A DNA stretch of 64,000 nucleotides from Citrobacter rodentium NBRC 105723 = DSM 16636 (lineage in GTDB: Bacteria; Pseudomonadota; Gammaproteobacteria; Enterobacterales; Enterobacteriaceae): the NCBI RefSeq assembly GCF_021278985.1, contig NZ_CP082833.1:1488001-1552000 (forward strand), read 5' to 3'. Each line of letters opens with the position of its first letter. Position 1 is the stretch's first letter. The notes under the pieces are model-generated. The model saw only the letters and a list, made by a program, of their open reading frames with translations. It did not search any database and was not told the origin of the DNA. Made by a program: the position numbers and the translations under genes. Shown piece after piece: positions 34,320 to 43,237 of this stretch.

Positions 34320-34327
34320 ATGTATAT
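34320..34327. repeat. Target-site duplication of the nleD-ISL3 unit, right copy
   Basis: ATGTATAT directly follows the right inverted repeat (GACCC ends at 34319) and matches 32243-32250. Confidence 0.9.
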
Positions 34328-34498
34328 ACAGCGTTATACCCTGGAAGGCGGCGAAAGAAAATGGTGAATTTCAATGAGATTGAGATTGTGGAAAGCGCCT
34401 CGCAAAAGCGAAAGTAACTTTTGAACGCTCTTTTTTCCGTATGGCCACCGGCGTATGTTGTATAAAAATTGGCTGCAGACGATATACTGGAGGTATAT

Positions 34499-34747
34499 AT
34501 GAGCATGATGGCTGGAAGAGATATGGGCAGGATATTACTCGACTTATCAGATGACGTGCTCCAGCGTCTTGATGACCTGAAAAAACAGCGCAATCTTTCG
34601 CGTGCAGAGTTGCTACGCGAAGCGATTGAACAATATCTTGCAAAGCAGGGTTTGGCTGAAAATACCATTTCCAATGCGCTGGGTCTTTGGCAGGGTTGTG
34701 AGGAAGATGGCGTGGAATACGAACGGAAACTGCGCGAGGAGTGGTGA
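34499..34747 (+). CDS. Antitoxin with ribbon-helix-helix domain
   Basis: This 82-residue protein has a CopG/RHH DNA-binding domain (GRILLDLSDDVLQRLDDLKKQRNLSRAELLREAIEQYLAKQ, residues about 9-50) and an acidic C-terminal tail (WQGCEEDGVEYERKLREEW) that would bind and block the toxin. The ATG at 34499 is preceded by TGGAGG at 34488-34493; a longer reading from 34469 lacks ATG. TATACT at 34483-34488 is a possible -10 and the surrounding ATATAC..GTATAT may be the autoregulatory operator. It sits immediately upstream of the PIN toxin and overlaps it. Confidence 0.88.
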   Translation: MSMMAGRDMGRILLDLSDDVLQRLDDLKKQRNLSRAELLREAIEQYLAKQGLAENTISNALGLWQGCEEDGVEYERKLREEW

Positions 34748-35121
34748 TGCGCCGGGTACCCGTACTATTTGACACTAATATTCTGATCGATTTATTCAGT
34801 GGACGTATTGAAGCGAAACAAGCGCTTGAAACTTATCCGCCACAGAATGCGATTAGCCTTATCACATGGATGGAAGTGATGGTGGGCGCAAAAAAATATC
34901 ATCAGGAAAACCGTACGCGAATTGCGCTGAATGCGTTCAATGTGATTGGCGTTACCCAGGAAATCGCGGAACGAAGCGTCAGCCTCAGGCAGGTGTACGG
35001 AATGAAACTGCCGGACGCTATTATCCTTGCAACAGCGCAGATTCATCGTTGTGAACTTGTGACGCGCAATACGAAAGACTTTGCCGGGCTGCCGGGCGTA
35101 ATCATACCCTATAACTTATAG
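34747..35121 (+). CDS. VapC-like PIN-domain toxin
   Basis: This 124-residue PIN-domain ribonuclease has the conserved acidic residues in VLFDTNILIDLF (Asp9), ISLITWMEVMVG (Glu), KLPDAIILATAQ (Asp) and a terminal acidic residue in RNTKDFAGLPG. VapC toxins cut tRNA or rRNA; the target here is unknown. The start ATG overlaps the antitoxin stop as TGATG and is preceded by GAGGAG, the classic toxin-antitoxin coupling. In E. coli K-12 the corresponding place holds yiiE and yiiF. Confidence 0.9.
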   Translation: MRRVPVLFDTNILIDLFSGRIEAKQALETYPPQNAISLITWMEVMVGAKKYHQENRTRIALNAFNVIGVTQEIAERSVSLRQVYGMKLPDAIILATAQIHRCELVTRNTKDFAGLPGVIIPYNL

Positions 35122-35158
35122 ACCAGGCGTCTGTCCGCCGCCCGGTCATGGTGAATAC

Positions 35159-36088
35159 TTACTCCCCTTCCCCCGGAAACAGGAACGGGTTAATGGAGCT
35201 ACGGGCAAAGCCCTCCTGTTCCATACGCGCATCCAGCACCAGTGAGGCAAGGTCGTCGGCGACGGCTTCGACTTTCGGGTCTTTTTCCTGATAGAGGATC
35301 TTCAGGTAGGTGCCGCAGTCGCCGCAGCTTTCGGCTTTGATTGCCGCCTGTTCGTTTTCCAGCGACCAGTAGTTTAAATCGCGGCTCTGCTCGCAGTTGC
35401 TGCATTTCACCCGCACCACGTGCCATTCGGTTTCACACAGGTTGCAGTGCAGGTAGCGCAACCCCTGGGTCGTGCCGATTTGTACCATGCTGGAGACCGG
35501 CATTGAGCCGCATACCGGACAGAACTGACGCTGTTCGCCGTATTCTGCGTGGGCTTTGCCGGGGATCAGGCTCGCCATCTGCGCCCAGTAGAGCGACAGC
35601 GCGGCCCAGATAAACGGGGCTTTATCGCTGCTGACCGAGGCGAAATCCGCAGCAAACAGCGCGCTCGCCATCTGCTCCAGCTCCTGTTCGGACGCTTTCT
35701 CCAGATTTTCAATTACCGCCAGCGCCGGACCGCTCATCTCTGGCTTCAGTTCAGCGATCAGCGAGTGCAGGAGCTTCTGCCAGTGCTTATCGCGTGGCAG
35801 CACGTGAATATCCAGCGGCGGTTTGCCCTGTTCGTTCGCTTCCTTAATGCGCGCGGTCAAATCCATCTGTAGCGGATGGTCGTACAGCACCACTTCCTGC
35901 GCGTGGGCGATCAGCGCGGCAAAGCGCAGGTAATCACCCAACGGATTGTTCTCCGCCAGTTCGCGCAGACGCTCGGCGCGGCGGTTGTATAAATTTTTGA
36001 GCCGGGGGAATAATAGCGGCGGGATCATATCCGTCGCGCGCTTCTCGCTCTTTTCCAGCTCATCTTGCGGGATGATACGAATGCTCAT
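35159..36088 (-). CDS. fdhE: Formate dehydrogenase accessory protein FdhE
   Basis: FdhE (309 residues, the E. coli length) is a cytosolic rubredoxin-like protein needed for maturation of the Tat-exported formate dehydrogenases. It has four CxxC motifs: CPVCGSMPVS, CNLCETEW, CSNCEQS and CGDCGTYLK, which bind iron or zinc. The start MSIRIIPQDELEKSEKRAT at 36088 is the conserved one; 13 upstream codons are open. It follows fdoI in the usual fdoGHI-fdhE order on the minus strand. Confidence 0.96.
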   Translation of the reverse strand: MSIRIIPQDELEKSEKRATDMIPPLLFPRLKNLYNRRAERLRELAENNPLGDYLRFAALIAHAQEVVLYDHPLQMDLTARIKEANEQGKPPLDIHVLPRDKHWQKLLHSLIAELKPEMSGPALAVIENLEKASEQELEQMASALFAADFASVSSDKAPFIWAALSLYWAQMASLIPGKAHAEYGEQRQFCPVCGSMPVSSMVQIGTTQGLRYLHCNLCETEWHVVRVKCSNCEQSRDLNYWSLENEQAAIKAESCGDCGTYLKILYQEKDPKVEAVADDLASLVLDARMEQEGFARSSINPFLFPGEGE

Positions 36089-36348
36089 TGAGTGACTTCC
36101 TGGTTGGGCGGATAGGCTATGCGTCATCCGCTCTGTGATTTGGCGCCTGCCACGCGTCCGCTCTGTTGAATGTCGGTATGATAACCGTATTCAGCCTGCG
36201 GGATATACCTGTGACATCGCAATGTGTGCGTTACGATACCCGATCTCAACTGACCAGACCATTCACCGTTTGGATTAGCTGTCGGTTTAATAAATAGCGC
36301 CGGAAACGGTGTTCCCGGCGCTATACAGAATGGCAAGCATGCAGCCTG

Positions 36349-36984
36349 TTATGAAGAAGATTTATCCTGCTTCTGCCGCACTTCGCGATACCAGCGCGGA
36401 TGGTGCTTCCTGGCCCACGAGCGCGTGACCCAGCCTTCCACCATGGCGGTAATGGTGCCTTTCACCCACAGCGCGGCGTAAATATGCACCATGATCACCA
36501 CAATCAGCGCGACGGCGGCAAAGGAGTGCAGCATCAGCGCGAAGCGGATCAGCGGAATGGGGAACGCCGGCGCAAAGTACGGACGCCAGATAATCACGCC
36601 GCTTACCAGCAGCAGCACCAGCAGAATAATTGCCGCCCAGAAGACGCATTTCTGACCGAAGTTATACCGTCCGGTATCGCCAACCTCATCGTTGACGATA
36701 ACCTTGCGAATATTCTTCGCCCAGAAGATGTCGTCCCGGTTGATCAGGTTGTGGTGCCAGTAACGGAAGAACATGATGATGAACGAGGCGAACATGACAA
36801 CGCCTACAAACGGGTGCAGTATCCGCGCCAGCTGCGGCGTGCCGAGGATCTGCATCAGCCAGTTGAAGGACGGGAAGAAAAAGCCTAACCCGCTTACCGC
36901 CGCCAGCACGAAGCAGAAGGCGGTGACCCAGTGGTTGATGCGTTCCGGCGCGGTGTAGCGCACGATGGTGTCACGTGGTTTCAT
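36349..36984 (-). CDS. fdoI: Formate dehydrogenase-O, cytochrome b subunit
   Basis: FdoI (211 residues) is the four-span inner-membrane di-haem cytochrome b556 that passes electrons from FdoH to quinone. The histidine ligands are in the conserved helices (ERINHWVTAFCFVLAAVSGLGFFF, ILHPFVGVVMFASFIIMFFRYWHHN, LMLHSFAAVALIVVIMVHIYAALWVKGT). Its start overlaps the fdoH stop (ATGA). The 260-base gap to fdhE holds nothing obvious except a short hairpin after the fdoI stop. Confidence 0.96.
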   Translation of the reverse strand: MKPRDTIVRYTAPERINHWVTAFCFVLAAVSGLGFFFPSFNWLMQILGTPQLARILHPFVGVVMFASFIIMFFRYWHHNLINRDDIFWAKNIRKVIVNDEVGDTGRYNFGQKCVFWAAIILLVLLLVSGVIIWRPYFAPAFPIPLIRFALMLHSFAAVALIVVIMVHIYAALWVKGTITAMVEGWVTRSWARKHHPRWYREVRQKQDKSSS

Positions 36985-37883
36985 TTGCGCACCTCGTCTT
37001 TCTCTTCATGCAGGTTATCATCTTCCTCTTGCGCGCGGTTCGGACCGACCCCGACGTAGTGGAAGATGCTGGCCGCAAAGGTCGCTGCAAAGCCGACCGC
37101 TGCAAGAGGTTTCCAGATCCCTTTCCAGAACTTCACGGTGGCGCTGATTTCCGGGTTCTCCGGCAGACCGTGGTACAGATTCGGCTTGTCGGCATGGTGC
37201 AACACGTACATGACGTGCGTACCGCCGACGCCAGCCGGATCGTACAGGCCCGCATTGTCGTAACCGCGGGTTTTCAGCTCGGCGACGCGCTCGCCCGCCA
37301 GCGTTTTCATATCCTCTTTGGAGCCAAAGTGGATAGCGCCGGTCGGGCAGGTTTTCACGCAGGCCGGTTCCTGGCCGACGTTAACGCGGTCGACGCACAG
37401 CGTACATTTGTAGACGCGGTTGTCTTCCGGGTTCAGGCGAGGCACATCGAACGGGCAGCCGGCGATACAGTAGCCGCAGCCGATGCACTGCTCAGACTGG
37501 AAGTCGACGATACCGTTGGCGTACTGAATAATCGCCCCTTCCGCCGGACACGCCTTCAGGCAGCCCGGATCGGCGCAGTGCATACAGCCGTCCTTGCGGA
37601 TCAGCCACTCCAGCTTGTCGTTCTGTTCCACTTCCGAGAAGCGCATCACCGTCCAGGATTTAGCGGTCAGATCCGCCGGGTTGTCATAGACCCCGACGTT
37701 GCTGCCGATTTCATCACGGATGTCATTCCACTCCGAACAGGCCACCTGGCAGGCTTTACAGCCGATACAGGTGGTGACGTCGATAAGCTTCGCCACTTCT
37801 TGCTGGTGATCCCGCGCCTGGGGTGCGGGGGTGAAACCGTTAGTCGCGGAACGACGAATGATGTCTTGCGATTGATAAGCCAT
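36981..37883 (-). CDS. fdoH: Formate dehydrogenase-O, iron-sulfur subunit
   Basis: FdoH (300 residues) carries four [4Fe-4S] clusters, seen as ferredoxin cysteine groups CIGCKACQVACSEW, CMHCADPGCLKACPAEGA, CIGCGYCIAGCPFDVP and CTLCVDRVNVGQEPACVKTCPTGAI. A single C-terminal transmembrane helix (LAAVGFAATFAASIFHYVGVGP) anchors it to the periplasmic side of the membrane. It travels with FdoG through the Tat system. It starts 12 bases after fdoG. Confidence 0.97.
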   Translation of the reverse strand: MAYQSQDIIRRSATNGFTPAPQARDHQQEVAKLIDVTTCIGCKACQVACSEWNDIRDEIGSNVGVYDNPADLTAKSWTVMRFSEVEQNDKLEWLIRKDGCMHCADPGCLKACPAEGAIIQYANGIVDFQSEQCIGCGYCIAGCPFDVPRLNPEDNRVYKCTLCVDRVNVGQEPACVKTCPTGAIHFGSKEDMKTLAGERVAELKTRGYDNAGLYDPAGVGGTHVMYVLHHADKPNLYHGLPENPEISATVKFWKGIWKPLAAVGFAATFAASIFHYVGVGPNRAQEEDDNLHEEKDEVRK

Positions 37884-37895
37884 AAGTCGTCTCCG

Positions 37896-40800
37896 TTATA
37901 CCTTTTCCACGTTCACCAGGAAGGACTTAAACTCCGGCGTCTGCGTGTTCGCATCACCGACGAATGGCGTTAACGTGTTGGCGATAAAGCCTTTTTTCGC
38001 CACGCCTTCGTAGCCCCAGTGAATCGGAATACCGATAGTATCGATATCCTTACCGTTGGCTTTCAACGTGCGGATACGCTTGGTCACCACCGCTTTAGCC
38101 TTGATGTAGCCGCGGTTGGACGAAACCTTCACCGTATCGCCGTGGCTGATGCCCAGCTTGTTCGCCAGCTTCTCGCCAATCTCCACAAACTGTTCCGGCT
38201 GTGCGATGGCGTTCAGCAGCGCGTGCTTGGTCCAGTAGTGGAAGTGCTCGGTCAGACGGTAAGTGGTTCCGACGTAAGGGAACTTATCGGCTTTACCCAG
38301 CGCTTCGGCATCGCCCTTAAAGATACGGGCGGCAGGGTTAGAGATAACGTTCGGGTGCAGCGGGTTAGTGCCCAGCGGCGTCTCAAACGGCTCGTAGTGT
38401 TCCGGGAACGGCCCTTCCGCCATCTTATCGACGGCGAACAGGCGACCCATCCCTTCCGGCTGCATAATGAACGGCCCGACGTCGCTGCCCGGCGCGGCGG
38501 CGCTGTAGTCCGGAATGTCCATCCCGCTCCACTTCGCGCCGTCCCATTTCAGGATCTGACGCTTCGGATCCCACGGGTTGCCCTGCGGGTCTGCGGAAGC
38601 GCGGTTATACAGGATGCGGCGGTTAAGTGGCCAGGACCACGCCCAGCCCAGGGTATTGCCGAGGCCTGACGGATCGGCGTTATCGCGCCGCGCCATCATG
38701 TTGCCTTCCGGCGTCCAGCTTCCGGCGAAGATCCAGCAGCCGCTGGAGGTAGTGCCGTCATCACGCAGCTGTGCGAACGAGCTGAGCTGTTGGCCTTTCC
38801 TGACGATCACCGTGCCCGTTGCCGGGTCAATGATGTCGGCCAGCGCTTTGCCGTTGCTCTCCATCGCCACTTCTTCCGACGCCGGTTCGTCCGGCCTGGT
38901 GTAGTTCCAGGTCATGTTCAGCACCTGCTCCGGATTCGCGCCGCCCTGTTCAGCGTACATCTTACGCAGACGCAGGAAGATACCGGCGAGAATTTCGCCA
39001 TCGGTACGGGCAATCCCCGGGGCGTCCGCGCCTTTCCAGTGCCACTGCAGCCAGCGGCCGGAGTTGACGATAGAACCATTCTCTTCGGCGAAGCAGGTGC
39101 ACGGCAGACGGAACACTTCGGTCTGGATTGTCGACGGATCGACGTCGTTCGACTCACCGTGATTTTGCCAGAAGGTTGAGGTTTCGGTGTTGAGCGGGTC
39201 GATGGTCACCAGGAACTTCAGCTTCGACAGCGATGCTATTACTTTATTTTTGTTCGGGAATGAGGCGACCGGGTTAAAGCCCTGGCAGAGATAGCCGTTG
39301 ACCTTGCCCTGGTTCATCATCTCGAAGTACTGCAACACGTCGTACCCTTTGTCCCACTTCGGCAGCCAGTCAAAGCCCCAGCTGTTTTCCGCCGTGGCTT
39401 TGTCGCCAAAGAAAGCCTTCATCAGCGAGACGAAGAATTTCGGGTAGTTGCCCCAGTAGTTGACCTGGCCTTCCAGCAGCGGTTTTGGCGTGTTGGCGGT
39501 CAGATAGCTTTGCAGATCCGTCTGTTTTTCGTTCGGCAGGGTCAGGTAACCCGGCAGGCTTTGCGACAGCAGCCCTAAGTCGGTCAGGCCCTGAATGTTG
39601 GAGTGGCCGCGCAGGGCGTTAACGCCGCCGCCCGCCATACCCATGTTGCCGAGCAGCAGCTGGATCATCGCCATCGTGCGGATGTTCTGCGCGCCGATGG
39701 AGTGCTGCGTCCAGCCCAGCGCATACAGGAACGAGGCGGTTTTGTCTTTCGCACTGGTTTCAGCGATGTATTCGCACACCTTCAGGAAGTCGGCTTTTGG
39801 CGTACCGCAGATGTTTTCGACAACTTCCGGCGTATAGCGGGAAACGTGCTGTTTCAGCAGATTCCAGACACAGCGCGGGTGTTGCAGAGTGAGGTCGCGT
39901 TTCGCGAAGCCGTTTTCGTCCAGCTCGTAGTTCCAGCTGGTTTTATCGTACTGGCGTTTATCGGCGTCGTAACCGGTGAACAGACCGTCTTCAAAGCCAA
40001 AATCTTCCCGCACGATCAGGCTGGCGTTGGTGTAGGCTTCGGTGTATTCGCGGTTATATTTTTCGTTGGTCAACAGGTACAGCATCACGCCTGACAGGAA
40101 GGCAATGTCAGTACCGGAACGAATCGGCGCATAAAAGTCGGCCACCGACGCGGTGCGCGTGAAGCGCGGATCGATCACAATCAGCTTCGCGCCGTTGCGA
40201 ATTTTCGCTTCCATCGCCCAGCGGAACCCGACCGGGTGCGCTTCTGCGGCGTTACCGCCCATCACCACGACGAGGTTGGCGTTCTTAATGTCGACCCAGT
40301 GGTTGGTCATCGCACCGCGACCAAACGTTGGAGCAAGACTTGCTACCGTTGGTCCGTGTCAGACACGCGCCTGGTTGTCGACCGCGAGCATACCCAGCGC
40401 GCGGGAGAATTTTTGCGTTAAATAGCCGGTTTCATTACTGGAGGCGGAAGCGCACAGCATTCCGGTGGAGAGCCAGCGGTTAACGGTCACGCCTTCGGCG
40501 TTCTGGGCTATATAATTGGCGTCACGATCTTCTTTCATCAGCTTCGCGATGCGGTCAAACGCCTCATCCCAACCGATCTTCTGCCATTTATCTGAACCTG
40601 GCGCGCGGTATTCCGGGAATTTCAGGCGACTTTCGGAGTGGATGAAATCCACCAGACCGGCCCCTTTCGGACAGAGCGCGCCGCGGCTTACCGGATGATC
40701 CGGATCGCCTTCGATATGGAAGATAGATGCTTTGGCGTTTTTCGCACCGTCGCCGAGGCTGTACATCAACAGCCCACAGCCAACGGAGCAGTAAGTGCAG

Positions 40801-40946
40801 GTATTACGGGTTTCGCGGGTGCGCAGCAGTTTATATTGCCGTGTTTCCGCTAGCGCTACGCCGGGCGCGAAGCCCAGTGCCGCTGCCGTGGTGCCTGCCA
40901 TACCGCCAGCGCAGATCTTAAAGAACTGCCTTCTGCTGACCTGCAT
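37896..40946 (-). CDS. fdoG: Formate dehydrogenase-O, selenocysteine catalytic subunit
   Basis: FdoG is the molybdenum bis-MGD catalytic subunit that oxidises formate in the periplasm. The full product is 1016 residues when the in-frame TGA at 40359-40361 (codon 196) is read as selenocysteine, in the context VDNQARV-Sec-HGPTVASLAP. The N terminus MQVSRRQFFKICAGGMAGTTAAALG is a Tat signal with an RRQFFK motif. The [4Fe-4S] site is in TRNTCTYCSVGCGLLMYSLGDGAKNAK. The length and TGA position equal E. coli FdoG. Ordinary six-frame translation breaks it into two pieces. Confidence 0.97.
40313..40361 (-). promoter_or_regulatory. Selenocysteine codon and SECIS hairpin in fdoG
   Basis: Directly after the TGA, the minus strand reads ACCAACGGTAGCAAGTCTTG followed by CTCCAACGTTTGGT. 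ACCAACG pairs with CGTTTGGT and AGCAAG with CTTGCT around a short loop, the expected bacterial SECIS element for SelB. Confidence 0.88.
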
Positions 40947-41137
40947 GGTTTGCTCCTTGTTTCGACATTGTCACTTCTCATTCACATTCAGTCCGAATGC
41001 TCAGGGAGTGGTTGTTATTTTTCTTTGCGGACAGGACCGCAAAGGTCCAGAATTGGGTCACTTTCCCCGCGTCCCGCCGGGAGTTGTGACAGAATACCAC
41101 AATGTTGGTATGTGTGTTCTTATACGGTTAAAAGAAA

Positions 41138-41974
41138 GTGAATAAGATACATCCAAAAGAAGTTGAATGTGTGACAAATGTCACGGGCTATCGTCAGGTG
41201 AGCCTCTGGAAGCGCGAGAATTTGCAACATTCGCAGCCAGATGAGATTGCCGAGGAGGTTCCCGTCGCCCTGGTCTATAACGGCATTTCACACGTTGTGA
41301 TGATGGCTTCGCCAAAAGATCTTGCGCACTTTGCGGTTGGCTTTTCTCTGTCGGAGGGGATTATTGCCAGCCCGCAGGACATTTTCGGTATCGATGTGGT
41401 GCCGTCCTGTAATGGTCTGGAAGTTCAGATTGAACTCTCCAGCCGCCGCTTCATGGGGCTGAAAGAACGACGCCGCGCGCTGGCGGGACGAACCGGCTGC
41501 GGCGTTTGCGGCGTTGAGCAACTGAATGATATCGGCAGGCCGGTGCGGCCGTTGCCGTTCACCCAGACGTTTCAACTAGCGAAACTTGATTCGGCTTTAG
41601 AACGTCTGAAAGACTACCAGCCTATCGGCAAACTGACCGGTTGCACCCACGCAGCGGCCTGGGTGACGCCTGACGGCGAGCTGGCGGGCGGGCATGAAGA
41701 CGTTGGCCGCCACGTGGCGCTGGATAAGCTGCTCGGACGTCGTGCCGGGGAAGGCGATGCGTGGGGGCAGGGCGCGGTGCTGGTGTCCAGTCGCGCCAGC
41801 TATGAGATGGTGCAGAAATCGGCGATGTGCGGTGTGGAAATCTTATTTGCGCTTTCCGCCGCCACCACGCTGGCGGTGGAAGTGGCTGAACGTTGCAATC
41901 TGACGCTGGTGGGTTTCTGCAAGCCGGGCAGGGCAACGGTCTATACGCATCCGCAGCGGTTGATGGCAGGATAA
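41138..41974 (+). CDS. fdhD: Sulfurtransferase FdhD for formate dehydrogenase
   Basis: FdhD (278 residues) transfers sulfur from IscS to the molybdenum cofactor of formate dehydrogenases. The functional cysteines are in GRTGCGVCGVEQL (CxxC near residue 121). Other family blocks are GCTHAAAWVTPDGELAGGHEDVGRHVALDKLLG and SSRASYEMVQKSAMCGVEIL. The start is GTG at 41138; an upstream ATG start is not available in frame. It is divergent from fdoG, as in E. coli. The N-terminal 30 residues differ from E. coli more than the rest. Confidence 0.94.
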   Translation: MNKIHPKEVECVTNVTGYRQVSLWKRENLQHSQPDEIAEEVPVALVYNGISHVVMMASPKDLAHFAVGFSLSEGIIASPQDIFGIDVVPSCNGLEVQIELSSRRFMGLKERRRALAGRTGCGVCGVEQLNDIGRPVRPLPFTQTFQLAKLDSALERLKDYQPIGKLTGCTHAAAWVTPDGELAGGHEDVGRHVALDKLLGRRAGEGDAWGQGAVLVSSRASYEMVQKSAMCGVEILFALSAATTLAVEVAERCNLTLVGFCKPGRATVYTHPQRLMAG

Positions 41975-42102
41975 TAATCATTCAGTTTATTTGAAAGAAA
42001 TGGGCAAATCCTTCCGCTTTTAGTTGTCTGAGTAACGAACTATTCTTTATCACATCAAGGCATGTCGCCTTACTCAAACAACTATATGAAAGGGTTTATC
42101 AC

Positions 42103-42315
42103 ATGAAAAGCATCAAAACTTTTGTCGCAGTTATCGCTCTGGCTACTTCTTTCGGTACTTTCGCCGCGCAGTCCGTGACCGCAACCGGCTCAACGCTGGA
42201 AAGCGCTGAAGCAAAAATCGCCGCTCAGGCGCAACAGGCAGGGGCCAGCGATTACAAAATCACTTCCGCTTACACCGGCAACCGCGTACATATGACCGCT
42301 GAGCTGCTGAAATAA
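42103..42315 (+). CDS. Small periplasmic DUF1471 (YhcN/BhsA-like) protein
   Basis: This 70-residue protein has a signal peptide (MKSIKTFVAVIALATSFGTFA, cleavage after FAA) and a mature part of about 49 residues, QSVTATGSTLESAEAKIAAQ and on, ending NRVHMTAELLK. It fits the DUF1471 family (BhsA, McbA, YhcN, YdgH), small secreted proteins induced by stress and linked to biofilm and surface properties. An AAGGGTT ribosome site precedes the start. It is a stand-alone gene between fdhD and the PTS operon. I cannot assign a specific member. Confidence 0.8.
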   Translation: MKSIKTFVAVIALATSFGTFAAQSVTATGSTLESAEAKIAAQAQQAGASDYKITSAYTGNRVHMTAELLK

Positions 42316-42318
42316 GCC

Positions 42319-42382
42319 ATGCCGGATGGCAATGCAAGCGCTTATCCGGCTGTAGGCCTGATAAGCGCAGCGCCATCAGGCA
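42319..42382. repeat. REP pair
   Basis: GCCGGATGGCAATGCAAGCGC..TTATCCGGC and TAGGCCTGATAAGCGCAGCGC..CATCAGGC are two REP units between the DUF1471 gene and the PTS operon. Confidence 0.8.
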
Positions 42383-42394
42383 CAGCGTGTCACA

Positions 42395-43237
42395 TCAAAT
42401 TACCCCAACCCCTGCCGCAGCAAAGCCGAAGACAATCAGCATAATTAATACTTTATTCGGGCTCACCTTTTTATTGAGCAGCTTCAGGCAACCGAGTACC
42501 AGCAGTAGCGGAATCAGTCCGACGCAAATTTTGTCGAGTATCTCCTGTAACACAAATGGTTGCCCGGCGATGGTCGTTTTGAAGGTGGTGGTAAATTTCA
42601 CCATGCTGGCGCTCATTGCACCCACCATCATTAAGCCCATTATCGACGATGCCTTGGTAATACAGCTCAGCAATCCCGACTGCGTCGCTTCAGCGATATA
42701 TTTCGATCCCAGACGGTAACCCATCACCCCGCCGTAATAGCGCAGCAGATAGCTGGGAATGTTATAAATCAGCAGAAACAGCAATGGCCCCAGCGGGTTG
42801 CCCTGTGAGGCCAGGCCAATCGCGATGCCGGTGGCGATAATGCGCAATACCCCGTAGAAGAAAGAGTCGCCGACGCCCGCAAATGGCCCCATCAGCGCCA
42901 CTTTAATGCCGTTGATGCTTGAAGTATCAAAGTTCGGGTTAGCGGCGTTCTCTTTTTCCATCGACAGCGTCAGCCCCATAATGAAGGGCGCCAGATGCTG
43001 ATTGGTGTTGAAAAACTGGCTGTTTCGCTTGAGCGACTCCGTGTAACGGTGGGGATCGCCGGCGTAGATTTTTTTCAGCATGGGCGCGAGGGCCCAGCCG
43101 TAGCTCAGGCCTTCCATACGGGTAAAGTTCATGGAGCCCAGCAGCTGGAACTGGCGGAAGAACAGCTGGCGAAACATCTTTTTTTCGCTTTTGCTGTCGG
43201 CATACGCGCACGGCGCGCTGTTGTGGATATCAGTCAT
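42395..43237 (-). CDS. PTS mannose-family IID component
   Basis: This 280-residue protein matches the EIID of the mannose/fructose/sorbose PTS family: the N-terminal FRQFQLLGSMNFTRMEGLSYGWALAPMLKKIY, then GIKVALMGPFAGVGDSFFYGVLRIIATGIAIGLA and a C-terminal hydrophobic segment. IID works with IIC in the inner membrane and occurs only in this PTS family. The start ATG at 43237 overlaps the IIC stop by eight bases. It is the last gene of the operon and is followed by REP elements. Confidence 0.92.
   Translation of the reverse strand: MTDIHNSAPCAYADSKSEKKMFRQLFFRQFQLLGSMNFTRMEGLSYGWALAPMLKKIYAGDPHRYTESLKRNSQFFNTNQHLAPFIMGLTLSMEKENAANPNFDTSSINGIKVALMGPFAGVGDSFFYGVLRIIATGIAIGLASQGNPLGPLLFLLIYNIPSYLLRYYGGVMGYRLGSKYIAEATQSGLLSCITKASSIMGLMMVGAMSASMVKFTTTFKTTIAGQPFVLQEILDKICVGLIPLLLVLGCLKLLNKKVSPNKVLIMLIVFGFAAAGVGVI

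Noticed and set aside
34371..34775. 134-residue minus-strand frame overlapping the toxin-antitoxin pair
   Set aside because: No family resemblance, and it runs against two well-supported genes.
37896..40946. fdoG as a pseudogene with a premature stop
   Set aside because: The TGA is at the known selenocysteine position and followed by a SECIS-like hairpin.
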